Positions 1-12,402 of a DNA stretch of 64,000 bases are shown here, in pieces (within the stretch, counting starts at the first letter, position 1; the number at the start of each line of letters is the position of its first letter). The DNA is from Hydnum rufescens UP504 (taxonomy: Eukaryota > Basidiomycota > Agaricomycetes > Cantharellales > Hydnaceae), in the NCBI GenBank assembly GCA_014904985.1, contig MU128909.1, positions 234,566-298,565 of the forward strand. Direction: 5' to 3'. The notes under the pieces were generated by a model. It searched no databases. It was given only the letters and a program-made list of their open reading frames with translations, and was not told the origin of the DNA. The position numbers and the translations under genes were made by a program.

Positions 1-718
1 AAAGAATCGGCTCGATTCCTTCGGAAGCTACAAGCCAATGGTAAATGTGAGGGCGCCAGAGACGAATGTAAAGTTTACTTCTATTATATGGCAGTCCGAA
101 ATTTGAGGGCCGCTTCTTCAGGACTTTGTCATCCTCAGAGCCGTTCATTTCCTCTTCAGTCGATGGCGGAACGATGGTAAGGTCATTGCTAGTGATATGC
201 ATGGTTCGGTCGCTAGTGCATGCAACATCCAAACTCAAGACAATGGAGCAGAACCGACATGAAGAGGAACATGAGCATTCCTATTTATTGCATATCAGAC
301 ACAGACATGATTGTTACAAAGCAACGAGGCGTACGCGCGAGTAGTTCATCGCTTCTTCGCAATTAGCGCTTATGAGTGGAACCTGCCCTAAGCGATGAGC
401 CAAGAATTCGTCTGCGAGAACAGTCGTGTTGGTCTCGATTTCGACCATATCGATTGCTTCCCTCACGCAGTCAATGCGAAAGTTTCGCAGAGAACGGAGA
501 AAAACATACCGACTGTTGCGAGATCGGCAATCATTGTGCGTCTGAATGAGTTCGCAAACCTGACATATACTCAAACATAAGCTGATGGCATTCAAAGAAC
601 CCAGCCTAGGAACTAACGAGAGCTCCGCATTCTCCAGCACGAAATCAACTCTATCGCGCTGCAATTTCCGTATGCGCACTGTTGGGAGCGGCCTTCGAGT
701 TTCAAAAGAGCCAGCCAT
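1..718 (-). CDS. RPB3: RNA polymerase II subunit RPB3, N-terminal part (runs off the window)
   Basis: RPB3 is the alpha-like subunit that pairs with RPB11 to nucleate assembly of Pol II in the nucleus. The start codon is at 718-716, giving [19 protein letters not shown] followed by the family stretch [14 protein letters not shown]. Removing two short introns (donor near 613 and a second about 50 nt long) joins the frames into [20 protein letters not shown] and then [19 protein letters not shown], the strongly conserved RPB3 core. A further exon starting at 280 carries the zinc loop C-x-C-x3-C-x2-C ([11 protein letters not shown]) and [16 protein letters not shown]. The C-terminal half lies left of base 1. 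The gene is head-to-head with the transporter at 799. The identity is firm; the intron before base 280 and the one near base 40 are inferred from reading frame only. Confidence 0.93.
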
Positions 719-798
719 TCCAGAGCCGGAGACAAGAATGTTTAGTGCACTTTGTGGGTATGTATTGACGTCGAGACTTCGGTTTGCTTCCGCACAAG
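719..798. promoter_or_regulatory. 80-bp head-to-head intergenic interval (RPB3 / transporter)
   Basis: Only 80 bases separate the divergent start codons of RPB3 and the amino-acid transporter. The two core promoters must therefore overlap each other or lie within 5' leaders. I see no clear TATA box. Confidence 0.5.
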
Positions 799-3037
799 AT
801 GGCTCGTCGAAGTGAAGACGATGACCGTCCACTTCTCCAAGGAGGACACGACGAAGAGGGAAGTGCGTCCGGGAACGGAAATGTTCTCTTCTCTCTAGAA
901 GATGATGGTGATGAAGATGACACTCCGCTCGCGCTATCTCGTTACACGGATCGCGCCAATGAAAATGATATCGACGAGTTCTCTCGATACCATGGCGGAC
1001 CACCCCTGAAATCAACGGTACAGAGTCGCGAGGCTGGTAATGAGATCTATCTCTCAATCCAACAATGATCTCATTGAGCTACAACCACCTGCAGAATTTG
1101 ACCTCGACACAGATGATATTGAAACGCCACGCGCGGTGGAACCTTTGTCAAGGCATGAACGCGATATCCCCGTCCTTGTTGGTCTATTTCAAGAATCATC
1201 CCGACGAAGCCTCGATATCTCCTTACATGCATTACGAGGTGATGAGGATCAGGACGCACTGGAGCAGGAGACATCTGTTAGAAAGGCTTCGGGTGGGGGT
1301 ATGATAGAATCCATTGCAAACATGGCAAATTCGATCTTAGGCGCCGGTAAGACTACTCTCGATTCCCTAGTTATGTATGTTCATATATATTTCTCACACC
1401 CAGGTATCATTGGCAAGCCTCAAGAACCTTCTGTTGTCGATGATGTGTCGCTTATCTTTCTTTTAGGATTACCATACGCTATCCGAGAAGCAGGATTCTT
1501 CTTCGGCATAATATTACTAGTATTTCTTTGCATTTTAACCGACTGGACCATCCGTCTCATCGTCGTGAACGCCAAACTCAGCGGTAGAAACTCTTATATT
1601 GGTATAATGGATCATTGCTATGGGCCCGCTGGCCGAGCAGCTGTATCGTTTTTTCAGTTCGCATTTGCATTTGGTGGCAAGTACACATGACCCATTGAAT
1701 CCATTCCGTGAGTCCTGACGGTCCTCATAGGTATGTGTGCATTTGGGATAATAATCGGTAAAATTTCACGTACCGATGGCGTCAAGATACATCTTTATTC
1801 ATAAGAAGCATCCAGGAGATACAATACCCCACGTCATCCGATCGGTGTTTCCCAGGCTCGCTTCGATGCCAGTATTGTTCATATTTGCGAACCGTAGCTT
1901 CATCGTGGCGCTGTGCACAATCTTTGTGTCGTATCCCTTATCACTTTACCGTGACATATCCAAGCTGGCACGAGCAAGTGGCCTGGCGCTAATCGGAATG
2001 CTCATTATCGTGGCATCGGTTGTGGCGGAGGGCAGTCATGTGTCTTCCGATTTGAAGGGGGATCCCGGTCAAAGGTTCACTTTGATGGGGTCTCAGATAT
2101 TTGAAGCGATAGGCGTGATCAGGTGCGCATAATTTGTGTATAACCTCGTTCACGTACTCTGATCTTCAGGTCGTATTTGACAGTTTTGCATTCGTGTGTC
2201 ACCACAATTCCTTGCTCATATATGGTAGCCTTCGCATCCCGACCTTGGATCGGTTCGCAGCCGTGACGCACGTATCGACGGCTCTGTCATTGCTGTTCTG
2301 CCTCCTGCTAGGGGTCTCCGGTTTTTTGGTTTTCACAGATAAGACGATGGGCAATATTCTCAATAATTTTTCGCCTGTAGGCCCTCTCTAGTCCTCGTAT
2401 TTGTCCCCTTAACATCACTCCGCCTCTAGAATGATTCCTTTATCAACGTTGCGCGCTTTTGCTTTGGTTTGAACATGTTCACAACTCTCCCGTTGGAGCT
2501 TTTCGTTTGCCGAGAGGTTCCGCTAACCTGCATATCCTCGTTCTACACCTGCTAACTTGAAAAGTTCCCAGGTTATTGAACAATACTTCTTCGAGCACGA
2601 GCAATTTGATTACCATCGCCACATCATCATCACAACCATTATCATGTTTGGAGCCATGCTGCGTGAGTCTCCGCGAAGTGCTATCAGGATCGTCACCCTA
2701 CTGTCAATCCTAATCCATGTTATCAGTCTCTCTCGTAACGTGCGATCTGGGTGTTATGCTGGAAATTACCGGCGGTAATGTCCTATTCAGTCCTTCCTGT
2801 CAACTATTTGTCCTGACTCCAAGCGGACGGTACCCAGGCGTCTCTGCAACAGCGCTTGCATACATATTTCCTGCAATATGTTTCTTGAAACTGAGCGCAG
2901 ACTCGACCTGGAAATCACGGAATAGAATCAGCGCGATTGCGTGCGCGGCCTTTGGTGGGATTGTCTTGGTTCTGAGCGTGATGCTTACCCTCAAAAAAGC
3001 ATGGTCTGATGCGGGGGTACCAAAAGTCTGCTCATGA
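799..3037 (+). CDS. vacuolar amino-acid transporter, AVT/SLC38 family
   Basis: This is a multi-pass amino acid/auxin permease-family transporter, probably on the vacuolar membrane, moving amino acids with protons. The ATG at 799 opens an acidic, hydrophilic N-terminal tail ([13 protein letters not shown]), as in AVT6/AVT7-like proteins. The first transmembrane segment carries the signature [17 protein letters not shown], assembled across a 9-nt exon at 1404-1412. Then come [30 protein letters not shown], a run of hydrophobic segments and a last helix near [15 protein letters not shown]. Two introns appear to use GC donors: 1413-1466 (gcaagcc) and 1677-1730 (gcaagt). With them the frame restores the family consensus exactly; with GT donors it does not. 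The stop is at 3035-3037. The family is firm; the substrate and which AVT paralogue it is are not decided. Confidence 0.88.
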
Positions 3038-3526
3038 CCTCGGTCTCAGCAGAGGAAGTGGAGAGTCAGGGCTGATGAATCTTGGTGTGTTTTTTTTCTC
3101 GGACTCCTACCAGTGATATCAGTGGTATCACTCACTAATTGAGGCGCAGAAAAGTCTACTTAGGAGCTTAATGGACATTTTGCGGTGCTCTTAATTTGAT
3201 CACTCCTCTGCCTCATATGTGTTATGTGTTACTCCAGGTGCTTCGCGTATCAAGCTTCTGAGGTGAGGCACGGGATCGATGAGCATTTAGATGACAGGCG
3301 GTCTCTCTCATGCATCAGTGCATCTTTGCGCATCACCGTCCAAGGCTACCATGCAACATCAAATGCAATCGATGAGTTGCACGTGTCTGCGCAGCACGGT
3401 TTGATTGCTCATACAAAGCCATATCGCGCACCACAAGATGGACCACCATTTCTGGGTGCAGCCTACTGTCTAGATGTCGGTCTCCAAGGAATTGACACGA
3501 GGCCTTGAGTTCCACTTCGATCCTGA
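3038..3526. other. convergent intergenic interval, no gene seen
   Basis: This 489-bp stretch lies between the 3' ends of the transporter and ERG8. Short ORFs on both strands show no family resemblance. It probably holds the two 3' UTRs. Confidence 0.5.
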
Positions 3527-5362
3527 CTAAACCTTCTGCAATACCTCCGACAATCCGGGAACGTTATCCATATCTTCCGTCTGGACCCCTCCCCCTCCAC
3601 TCTCTGTTGCTGCCAACGGTGACACGTCCATTTCTTTCCAGTTCAACCATACATCTTCAATGCCGTTCACAACCGGGTTTTCATTGTGACCTTTGATGTC
3701 TGTCTGCCCATACTCATTTGCATCTATGAGTAATAGCCATATGGCGTCGTACCCGCCTGCTACAAATTTAAAGATTATCGCTCATCGTCCCTGATCCGCG
3801 TGTTGCCAACTCACCTCCGGGTACACCCCCGGCAAGCACGCCTTCTTGTGCCAGGCATGTGTCGAGAAGACTAGTCTGTTTAGGAGGCTCGATTGGCACT
3901 CCAGATAGCTCTCCCATGAGACGCATCTTGGCACGGATATCCTGCGCAGCGTCGTGTACCGCGGTCATGGGCTCAAGAGACCACTGAGACCGATGTATTC
4001 ATCAACCTCGGCGAACAGTCGGCTTTCCAAGATGGTGATTAAAGGAAGAATGATATACGCACATCTCTACGAGCCAGTCTTGCATAGGCACGAAGGGTAG
4101 ACTGGTAATGAAGCGGGGATCGGAAATGTGCTTCATTCATGGCTTCCAAAGCCGTTGCAAAGCGCTCATTCGCTCGGGCCAATGAGTCCCACAATTGTTT
4201 AGCTGAGAGTATGCCATGGTCAGTGGACTGGAAATAATTACGGAGAGTGATGTGTGAGAACCCAAACCTTCAACTGGGTTTTCAGAGCGCCATTTGAGGA
4301 CTTTCCCCACTAGGGATGGGGTATCACTGCCAGCGTCGACGTCGGCGAGCATCAGGCGGGTATACGGCGGGAGATGGAAAGGAGCTACTTTGTGGTCCCA
4401 TGATTTATTGCCCGATGACAATACGGACAATCGAGAGATTCTCTCCGCCTGAGCGAATTTAAGTCCCAATATTCACACCGATTAATGTTTAGAATCTCAA
4501 CGCTTACATCCGCACTCATCAATGGCTTGAGAATGTCAGGATTGAATCTTGTATACCGATGGCTTCCGTACACCGCAGAGGCCACATCGAATCCACTGCC
4601 CACTTTGCCTTGTGCTAAACAATGGATATATTGGGCGGTGTTGTGCGCCAATAAACGATGTTCTTCTGGTTGACCGGGTTGGAGGCCATTTTTGGGGATC
4701 ACTTGTAGATACACCAGTAGAGCAGTTGCTAAGGAGGTGATGAGAGCGGCGGACGATCCGAGTCCCGTTTTGTGCACCTCGGCTAGGGTGGTTCCTGTAG
4801 GTGTAAATCTTTGTATACTTTCGAGAGCCTTCAACGTCGGCGGGAGGCTCAAAGCAGCGAGCTAGGTGGGAGAAAGAAAATGTTGACTACAATAGTCGTA
4901 ATCGTTCGATATCACCGTACTTGGCTGCGCTGAGAATAAAAATCATTTTCTCCAGCAATTATAATCTCAGCGCCAGTCGAGGTAATTTCATGAAGCTTCT
5001 GGGGGCCGTAAATTTCGAGGGCCAAGGAAAATGTCTCCTGCAAAGCGGTTTGCACGAATTTGTTTTTGGACCTGCGATTCGGTGGGTCTAACTATACACG
5101 GAAAATACGAAGCTCGATAAACCAACCTAGGGCCAGGCGAGTTGACTGTTACGCTAGAGTTAATGGAGACATCATACGTCCAGACTGCATCCTTGAATTG
5201 TGGCGATCGGACAATGATTTGCGGCGAGGCCGAGTTCAAGGGGTTGATCACCGTGTAGAACCTAGAGGAGGTTGCAACAACAACTCCAGAATATTCTGGA
5301 TCAAGGACAAGATATCCACCCGCAAGGAGAACTTTACCACTAGCAGAAATGCAAGTGGCCAT
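3527..5362 (-). CDS. ERG8: phosphomevalonate kinase
   Basis: A GHMP-family kinase that converts phosphomevalonate to diphosphomevalonate in the mevalonate/ergosterol pathway, in the cytosol. The start at 5362 gives an N-terminus with SGKVLLAGGYLVLDPEYSGV and VVATSSRFYTVI, diagnostic of this enzyme. The phosphate-binding GHMP loop is HKTGLGSSAALITSLATALL. Next comes LMLADVDAGSDTPSLVGKVL and, near the C-terminus, MGELSGVPIEPPKQTSLLD followed across an intron by GVPGAGGYDAIWLLLID. The last exon ends EDMDNVPGLSEVLQKV with a TAG at 3529-3527. I chose this end because the alternative frame stops early and loses the conserved tail. The gene looks intact with several short introns. It is divergently paired with SND1, with 71 bp between start codons. 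Confidence 0.93.
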
Positions 5363-5433
5363 TTCGCCTCATGTGACGCCGGAAATTGCCACAATACTTT
5401 GCACGTTCTCGCCCAGCAAAAATTGCATCAAAA
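5363..5433. promoter_or_regulatory. 71-bp head-to-head interval (ERG8 / SND1)
   Basis: This is the interval between the ATG of ERG8 and the proposed ATG of SND1. Both promoters must be packed into it or extend into the 5' exons. Confidence 0.45.
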
Positions 5434-8400
5434 ATGTCGTTGAAAGCTGTACTATCGTCTTTATACCCTTCTATGGGAATGATTTGGGCTGACCATTCTA
5501 TATTTCTAGATCGTGAAATGTATTTAATGCTCTATACCAGTTGTCAAGTGACCAACATCTGAACTGGGCCGTTTATTCGTAGCTGTACTCTCTGGCGATA
5601 CTTTGGTTCTTCGTGGAAGACCTGGACCACAGGGACAACCTCCTAAAGAGCGGTGAGATAATTAGGCCTTGCGGATCTCCAAGCAGTCTTCCAGAAGTTT
5701 CATGGGTTTCCATTCAGCGTGCTTCACCTTGCCGATGTATCTGCCCCACGTCTCGGAAATGCTCAAAGGGACGACGAGGTATCTTTGGCCCCAAGTAGAT
5801 GCTGGGCCGTGTCTCACGTCTCCCAATTGCTCTTCTAGCCACTTGCGTTTGAGTCACGCGACTTTCTTCGAACCCTCGTAGTGGGGAAAGAAATAAGCTT
5901 CACATCCACACATTCCCTTCCTTCCACCGACAACACGTCTCGCGATTTTGGGCATGCCCAACTTGGCGATCTTGATATTGCCGTAGAGCTCCTGAAATCT
6001 GGATGGGCAAAAGTGAAAGAAAACAAACGAGACGATTCCGATACTGACGTTGCAAGGAAAGCGCTTGAGGCCGAGGCCCGTGCCTTAGGAAAAGGTATAT
6101 GAAGGCCACTTATCAATTGTATTCCACTGACGGGGGACCTCTCGCCGTGAAGGTCTCTGGGCGGCTTCTGATAGAAAGGTTGGCTAGGATATATACAACG
6201 ACTTCGTTTCGATGATTTGACGCCTCACTTTCAGCCGAGAACAGTCTACTATACCATGCCCCCCGATCCACAGTCATTTTTGAATGAGCACAAGGGCAAA
6301 AATATCGACGGTACTTTATTTCAGTCATCTAGTCGCTCATATGTTTAGTAGCCACCCTTATAGCCCTCGTAGAATCTGTGAAAGATGGGAGCACTTTAAG
6401 GGTCCGACTCATGCTTCCTGGTGATGTTCATCAAATCATCAATCTCGCCCTAGCAGGGGTTCGAAGCCCCCGCGCGAGTGGACGAGAGACAGAGATTGCC
6501 GAGCCTTGGGGTGATGAAGTACTCAATCATTCAGCTGTTTATGGTTCTCTGGGACGCTTACTCTGAAATTTAGGCCAAATTCTTTACCGAATCCCGCATT
6601 GGGCAGCGCGCTATTCGTGTTCAGTTGCTCGCTTTGCCGACCCCGTCTGGGATACCATTTTCAAGTTCTGCCTCGGCTCCACCTGCGCCTGCAAGCATAA
6701 TCATAGGGACAGTACTGCACCCAGCCGGAAACATTGCCGAGCACCTTGTCGCTGGCGGTCTCGCTCGTGTCGTCGATTGGCATGCTGGCATGCTGGGTGC
6801 AAGTGGAGGCATGGAGCGCCTCCGTCTTGCAGAGAAGTGGGGATTCCTACGCTCATTCCGTGGATCCCGTAGTTAAAATTTGGACTCCAACAGAGCGGCA
6901 AAGGAAAAGCGATTGGGCCTATATGAAAACATCCCAGTACCCTCGAATGGATCCCATCCTGGAAATGGTGCTCTGCCAGGACATGAGAGGGTTCAGTTTG
7001 ATGCCCAGGTCATCCGGATTTGGAGTGGTGATCAGATTGTACATCACTTTAAAGGGCCTCGAGATTCCCCTATCTGAATTCTTGGTTTTTGTAGTCCGTC
7101 CTCCAGAAAGGCTCTTCAAAGGAACGTCGACTACAGCTGAGCTCTCTGCGCGCACCACGGTTTGTCGCTCTCTTTTTCCGATCAGGAAGATTGGCTATTG
7201 ATATTCAATTATTTTTCCTTTAGGGCAGAAACTGTGTCATATGCGGCCGAGGCCAAAGAGGTACAAAATTTGTTATGGTGTGCTTTGTGGCTACTTCTTA
7301 TATGTATCTCCATCCAGTTCCTGCGCAAGAAGCTTATCGGGAAAATCGTTCATGTCAAGATTGATTTTGTACGGCCAGCCGAGGGCGAATTTGAAGAGCG
7401 GGAATGTGCTACCATCAGATACGGAGGTGGGAATATGTGAGTCTGAACTCCACTGCGGCCCTCAAACTTGCGATTTCATTCAGCGTCTTCATTCTTTTAG
7501 AAATGTTGCAGAACAATTGATTGACAAGGGTCTCGCTACGGCTCTAAGACACAAACGTGATGACGAAAATCGGTCTCCCGACTATGATAAACTCACCGCG
7601 GCCGAGCAATCCGCCGTTGCTGAAGCTCGTGGTATTCATTCTGGAAAGACACTCCCAGTGCCCCGCATTGGAAACGCGTCGGAGGTCCGTCGTGTTAGCA
7701 TCACTGCTGTTCACGGAGCTTCGCTTACCCATCAGAGTTGGATAGACCGCTGCCAAAGCTGCACAATTCCTAAATTCCTTTAAACGAATTGGGAGAATGG
7801 CAGCACAAGTCCTTAATGTGACTTCCGGCTCTCGATTCAAGTTTGGCAATTCTTTTCTTTTTATGTATGATTAAATTGATGGACCCCACGCCAGATTATT
7901 TATCCCCAAGGAAAACCAAACGTTAACATTTGTCTTGTCCGGTGAGATCTGTCCAATTAGTCAGTATTTCGTGCTTGTCCTGAAATAATACTAGGCATAC
8001 GTGGCCCACGTCCAGCCCGTACTGCGTTTGGCGAGCGAGGTCCCCGCGGACCCAATGAAAGCAACGCCATCGTTGAGAAGGCGGAGCCGTATGGGCAGGA
8101 AGCCTTCGATTTTTCCATTCGCAGATACATGCAACGTGACGTTGAGGTTGAATTCGATTCTACAGATAAGTCTGGTGGTTTTATTGGCACACTATACGTG
8201 AACAGGGAGAACGTCGCTCTGGAATTAGTGAGGGAGGGACTCGCGACAATTCATGCATACTCTGCTGATGCACTACCATGGGCCAAACTCTTGTATGAGG
8301 CAGAGGTGAGAAAGGAATTGATTCTGATATCAGACTGCTAGACTGTCTTTCTATAGGCCGAGGCTAAAGCAGCCAAGCGAAACGTACGTGATCCTCATGG

Positions 8401-9709
8401 TTCTGTATTTGCCGCAGCTCTGATATTTGATTTCTTTTGACTTGGTACGGCTAAGATCTGGGCTAATTACAACGAGGATGAAGCGATTCCTGCGGCTGTC
8501 GAAAATGGCAACGAGGCGCCATTGAAGCTGGAATACCTCGACGTCATCATCTCAGATGTTCGAAGTAAACCTGACTTCTCTTTCTCCGTCCAGATGCTTA
8601 ATAACGATGGTACGTCAGAAATTCCACATCAGATTATGAAGGTTCAAGTGATGAACTCCTTATAGGTATCGCAGCACTTGAGCGACTTATGTACGATTTC
8701 TCGCTCCATCACCGAACTGCGCCACCGGTCCCAGGCTTTACTCCTCGAGGTGGTGAACTGGTATCCGGTAAGTAATAAATAACGACGATGCCTCATACTT
8801 GTGGCAGCCACTTATATCTCGACCTAATATTTCTGCGCAGCTCGATTTAGTGGTGACGGTGGGTGGTATCGAGCTAAGGTCCGGCGGTCATCACCAGCTA
8901 AGAAAGTAAGAGTATCTTCACTAACTTAAGTGTCATGATCTAACCGTCACAACCACCAGGAAGCCGAACTCTCCTTCATGTATGGTATTTTGAACAGTTC
9001 CTGTGCTCTTAAAAAGCTCATGGTTTCATATACTAGCGACTATGGTAATCAAGAGATTGTGTCTTTTTCAAAGTGCGACAATTTTGACCTGTGCTACGTT
9101 GTCATACTGAAGTTGGTGGAATTGATCAGTATCCGCCCCCTGGACCAGAAGTTTAGAGCGTTGCCAGGTCAGAATCTCTTGTACCACCTGATTTTGGCGG
9201 TGTACGACTTGCCTTCTTTCACTTAGGCCAAGCTCAAGATGCTCGTCTAAGGTTCATTTTGGTTTGTACTATATTGTGGTGGATCTGACACCCGTCCACA
9301 GCTTTGTTACACTTATTGGCCCAGAGAGCGAGTACCATGACGAGGCAATCGAGCGATTCCAATCGTTATGCGCAGTACGTTTTGTGTTCCCTTCCTCATT
9401 GTCTCAACGAGGCCTGTGTCCTGACGGGTGGCGTAGGGACGGAAGTTAATCGCAAATGTGGATCACCGGGAGAACGGGCTGCTGCACCTTCGCCTTATCG
9501 ACCCTGCAGATCCCGCGAGTGCATCAGATCCTGCAGCTTGTCTCAATGCGGACCTCGTACGAGAGGGCTTGGCTATCGTAGAGCGGAAAATTAAATATGC
9601 CCCTGCATATCCTGACATGCTCGTCAAACTCCAAGCTACTTCCGAGTCGGCGAAAAAGGATCGCGCGGGTATCTATGAGTTTGGTGATATCTCTCCTGAT
9701 GATAACTAG
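5434..9709 (+). CDS. SND1: Tudor-staphylococcal nuclease (SND1/p100-type), four SNase-like repeats plus Tudor
   Basis: Tudor-SN proteins bind RNA and methylarginine proteins and act in RNA turnover, splicing and stress granules. The proposed start is the ATG at 5434 (MSLKA). It is joined through a 10-nt exon (5510-5519, encoding IVK) to SVLSGDTLVLRGRPGPQGQP and VLHLADVSAPRLGNAQRDDE, the first SNase repeat. Later exons give FESRDFLRTLVVGKEISF, ELLKSGWAKVKENKRDD, AGNIAEHLVAGGLARVVDWH, FLRKKLIGKIVHVKIDFV, NVAEQLIDKGLATALRHK and ENVALELVREGLATIHAYSA. The Tudor domain follows (RFSGDGGWYRAKVRRSSPAKK, then DYGNQEIVSFSKCD). The C-terminal SNase half ends with LVREGLAIVERKIKYAPAY and stops at 9709. 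At least a dozen introns are present. The identity is firm; the first two mini-exons are inferred from frame and family consensus. Confidence 0.9.
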
Positions 9710-9862
9710 ATTGTCAATAGCCGAGCAGGAGTGTAGTTACATAGTAATGAAAGTTGGATTGGAGCAATATGTAACGCAAGGCAGGTGCACAGTACGTATC
9801 CGGAAGCCTCCGGTTGCACGTACGAGCCAATTTTGGTTTTGCCCTGGTCCGACAGCGAAGAG

Positions 9863-12159
9863 ATGGAAACGCTCGACGGCTTTGTCTCCACGTCAGGCCC
9901 CGATGAGTCTCGGTCGAATGTTTCGCCCCCTGCGGCTCAAAGTAACCACAATGAAGATGAGGATGACTTTCAGGACCTGCCTCTCGAAGATCCTGAGGAC
10001 GTTCGTTTCTCCATGATTCCTCTTCAAACACCTACTCCCACAACACCCCATGTGCAGTATCATCCCGAAGAATCTTCTGTCGTCTCTGAATTATCCGCGC
10101 GGTTCAGCACCAGTTCAATCATCGGGCAGAAAAGCCCACGGTCATCGCGCAGAATAACCACTTCATTTAGTAATGGAGTAAATGGTGCGAATCATGGTCC
10201 TGTTCCGTTTATGTTGGCGCGATTGGAACAACAGAGGGAACTACTGGAGTCGGATCCCAGGGCACATCGAGCTAGCTTGGATGGTCATGGCCGATTAAAG
10301 GATGACTTCCACAAGTTTCACATGCAGCAAGAAACTGCAGTAGAGGATGAACAGATTGATTGGGGTATGTCTTACGTGTCATGGTTTCGATAGTAGACTC
10401 ACGTCGTTGTCATAGCGTTCTGGGGAGAGGTCATGTCTGGTTCGTTGAGGATGATAGTTCATGTCTCATTCATGGATTGCCTCTCATGTGAACGGCATCC
10501 ATTTCAGACTACGAACAAGTAGCTCGGGCTGAGCCAACCCGATTGGCAAAAGCCATCGAAAGTGGTATCCCAAGTGCCATACGAGGAATGGTGTGGCAAA
10601 ATATGCAAGTGCGAGACGCACGGCTATCTGGACGCGTGATTGACGCTTTTTGTTTCATTCAGGTCTGCTTCCAAAGATGTGGAACTAGAGCAGATATATT
10701 CGAATCTCCTGAAGGCGACGAGCCCTCATGAAAAAGCCATTATGCGAGATCTCGGACGAACATTTCCCCACCATGCTTTCTTCATGGAAGGGAAGGGCAT
10801 AGGGCAAGAAAATCTATTTAATGTCCTCAAAGCGTATAGTTTGTGCGTCGAAGTCGTAGCGCCTATGTACAGGTCTTGATATATTCCCCCCTATTGAATC
10901 TTAGGTATGATCCGGAAGTTGGGTACTGTCAAGGTCTGGCTTTCATCGTCGCAATACTGTTACTAAATGTGAGCGTCTTATTACATGAATGGTTGTTTTC
11001 CGATTCTCACACTCTGTGAAGATGCCAGATGAGGAAGCATTTTGTGTTTTTGTGCGATTAATGCATTCTTACAACTTGCGGACGATATATCTTCCTGAAA
11101 TGCCGGACTTCAGCTGCGGTTATATCAATTTGACCGCCTTGTCGAAGAGTTACTACCTGTGCTTTATGTACATTTCCTACGACAAGGGGTCAAGTCCAGT
11201 ATGTATTGCAGCCAGTGGTTTATCACGATGTTCAGTTATAGGTACTGCGCACCTCTCCGTAGGGCTCGATTAATGTAACTGACAGAGGTTTTCTCACAAG
11301 ATTTCCTTTACCCATTGTCTATCGGATATTTGACCACCTCTTCGCTACCGGAGTTGAGGCGATCTTTGGATTCAGTATCTCCTTGCTACAGTCCAATGAG
11401 GAAAAGCTCTTAGAGTTCAGATTTGACAGTATTCTCGATTTCATCAAATCCGCTCTGTTTGATGCGTATCTGGTGCGATTTCTTAATCTTAGTCTTGAGG
11501 AAACCTGACTTACGGTGTTCTAGGATCCAACTTCGCCAGCGAGGGAACCTGGTACAGACGCCGCTAAGGATACCTCTGCAACCTACCACGTGGATCGATT
11601 TGTGCAGGACGCTTTACGCGTTAAAATCACCCCGTTCTTATTGGATACATTTGCCAGTGAATGGGAGGAATTGCGTCGAGCCCAATCCGCGCACACGATG
11701 GAGATGGAAGCCCTGCGTGCGGCGAATCGCAGCCTCACTGCACAATTGTATGTTTGCCTCTCGTAGTGAAATCGGTGGGCATGTTAACCAGGAGTCTCGT
11801 TGTCCATCATAGGAAAAGTCTGGAGGCATCGTTAGCCCAGATGAATGAGGATCACGTAGAGATCGTCAAACAACTAGGTGCGGCACCTCTATCGTTTTAA
11901 CCTTGCCCACGAGCTAAGATAGGGTGCTAGTTATGGCTAAAGTCGAGAAAGAAGACATGGAGGCCGAACTAGTCAAATACAAAGTACTGTGAGCTTCAAC
12001 CCTGGATTGGTGTGTTTCCAGACCAGTGCTCATCCTTGAGGGAACAGATATGCCGAGCAAATGCACGCTACTGAGGATGCAGGCTCATCTCAACGCATGT
12101 CCACAATATCTCGCCTTTCCAGTTGGTCCTCATTTTCTCGCACAAACGGGAAGAGTTGA
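9863..12159 (+). CDS. TBC-domain Rab GTPase-activating protein, Gyp5/EVI5-like
   Basis: Accelerates GTP hydrolysis by Rab proteins in membrane trafficking. The ATG at 9863 (METLDGFVSTSGPDES) opens a long acidic, Ser/Pro-rich leader. The TBC domain shows the expected motifs in order: IESGIPSAIRGMVWQ, then IMRDLGRTFP with the catalytic arginine finger, then VGYCQGLAFIVAILLL with the glutamine finger. The domain continues through LPIVYRIFDHLFATGVEAIF. A C-terminal coiled coil follows (EWEELRRAQSAHTMEMEALR, then LEASLAQMNEDHVEIVKQL), as in Gyp5/EVI5. The last exon ends RLSSWSSFSRTNGKS with a TGA at 12157-12159. It lies 153 bp downstream of SND1 on the same strand. The gene looks intact; the exact Rab target cannot be told from sequence. 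Confidence 0.9.
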
Positions 12160-12402
12160 ACACACTCACGCACTTTATCCCCATGTTCCTTTGCATGCTG
12201 TATTTAAATCCCCGTTTTTGCCTCATTCATCTCATCCGCATCCTGTACTCGCCTTCATACATACGAACTTACATACCATTGCATCGCTTCATCTAATCTC
12301 CAATAATGTTTTTACCCAGAAGTTACCACCGTACCTACATCTATTCCGGCAGATCCCGCCATCCATACAATAGATTGACTGAGGTCGACCTACAATCTCC
12401 CG

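Noticed and set aside
314..1057. 247-codon minus-strand ORF as one intact gene
   Set aside because: It reads through introns of RPB3 and then runs antisense into the transporter's first exon. Only its part below 718 is real coding sequence.
6440..6500. tRNA-like GGGGTTCGAAGCCCCC motif
   Set aside because: It lies in a well-conserved SND1 exon (INLALAGVRSPRASGRETEI) and has no surrounding cloverleaf.
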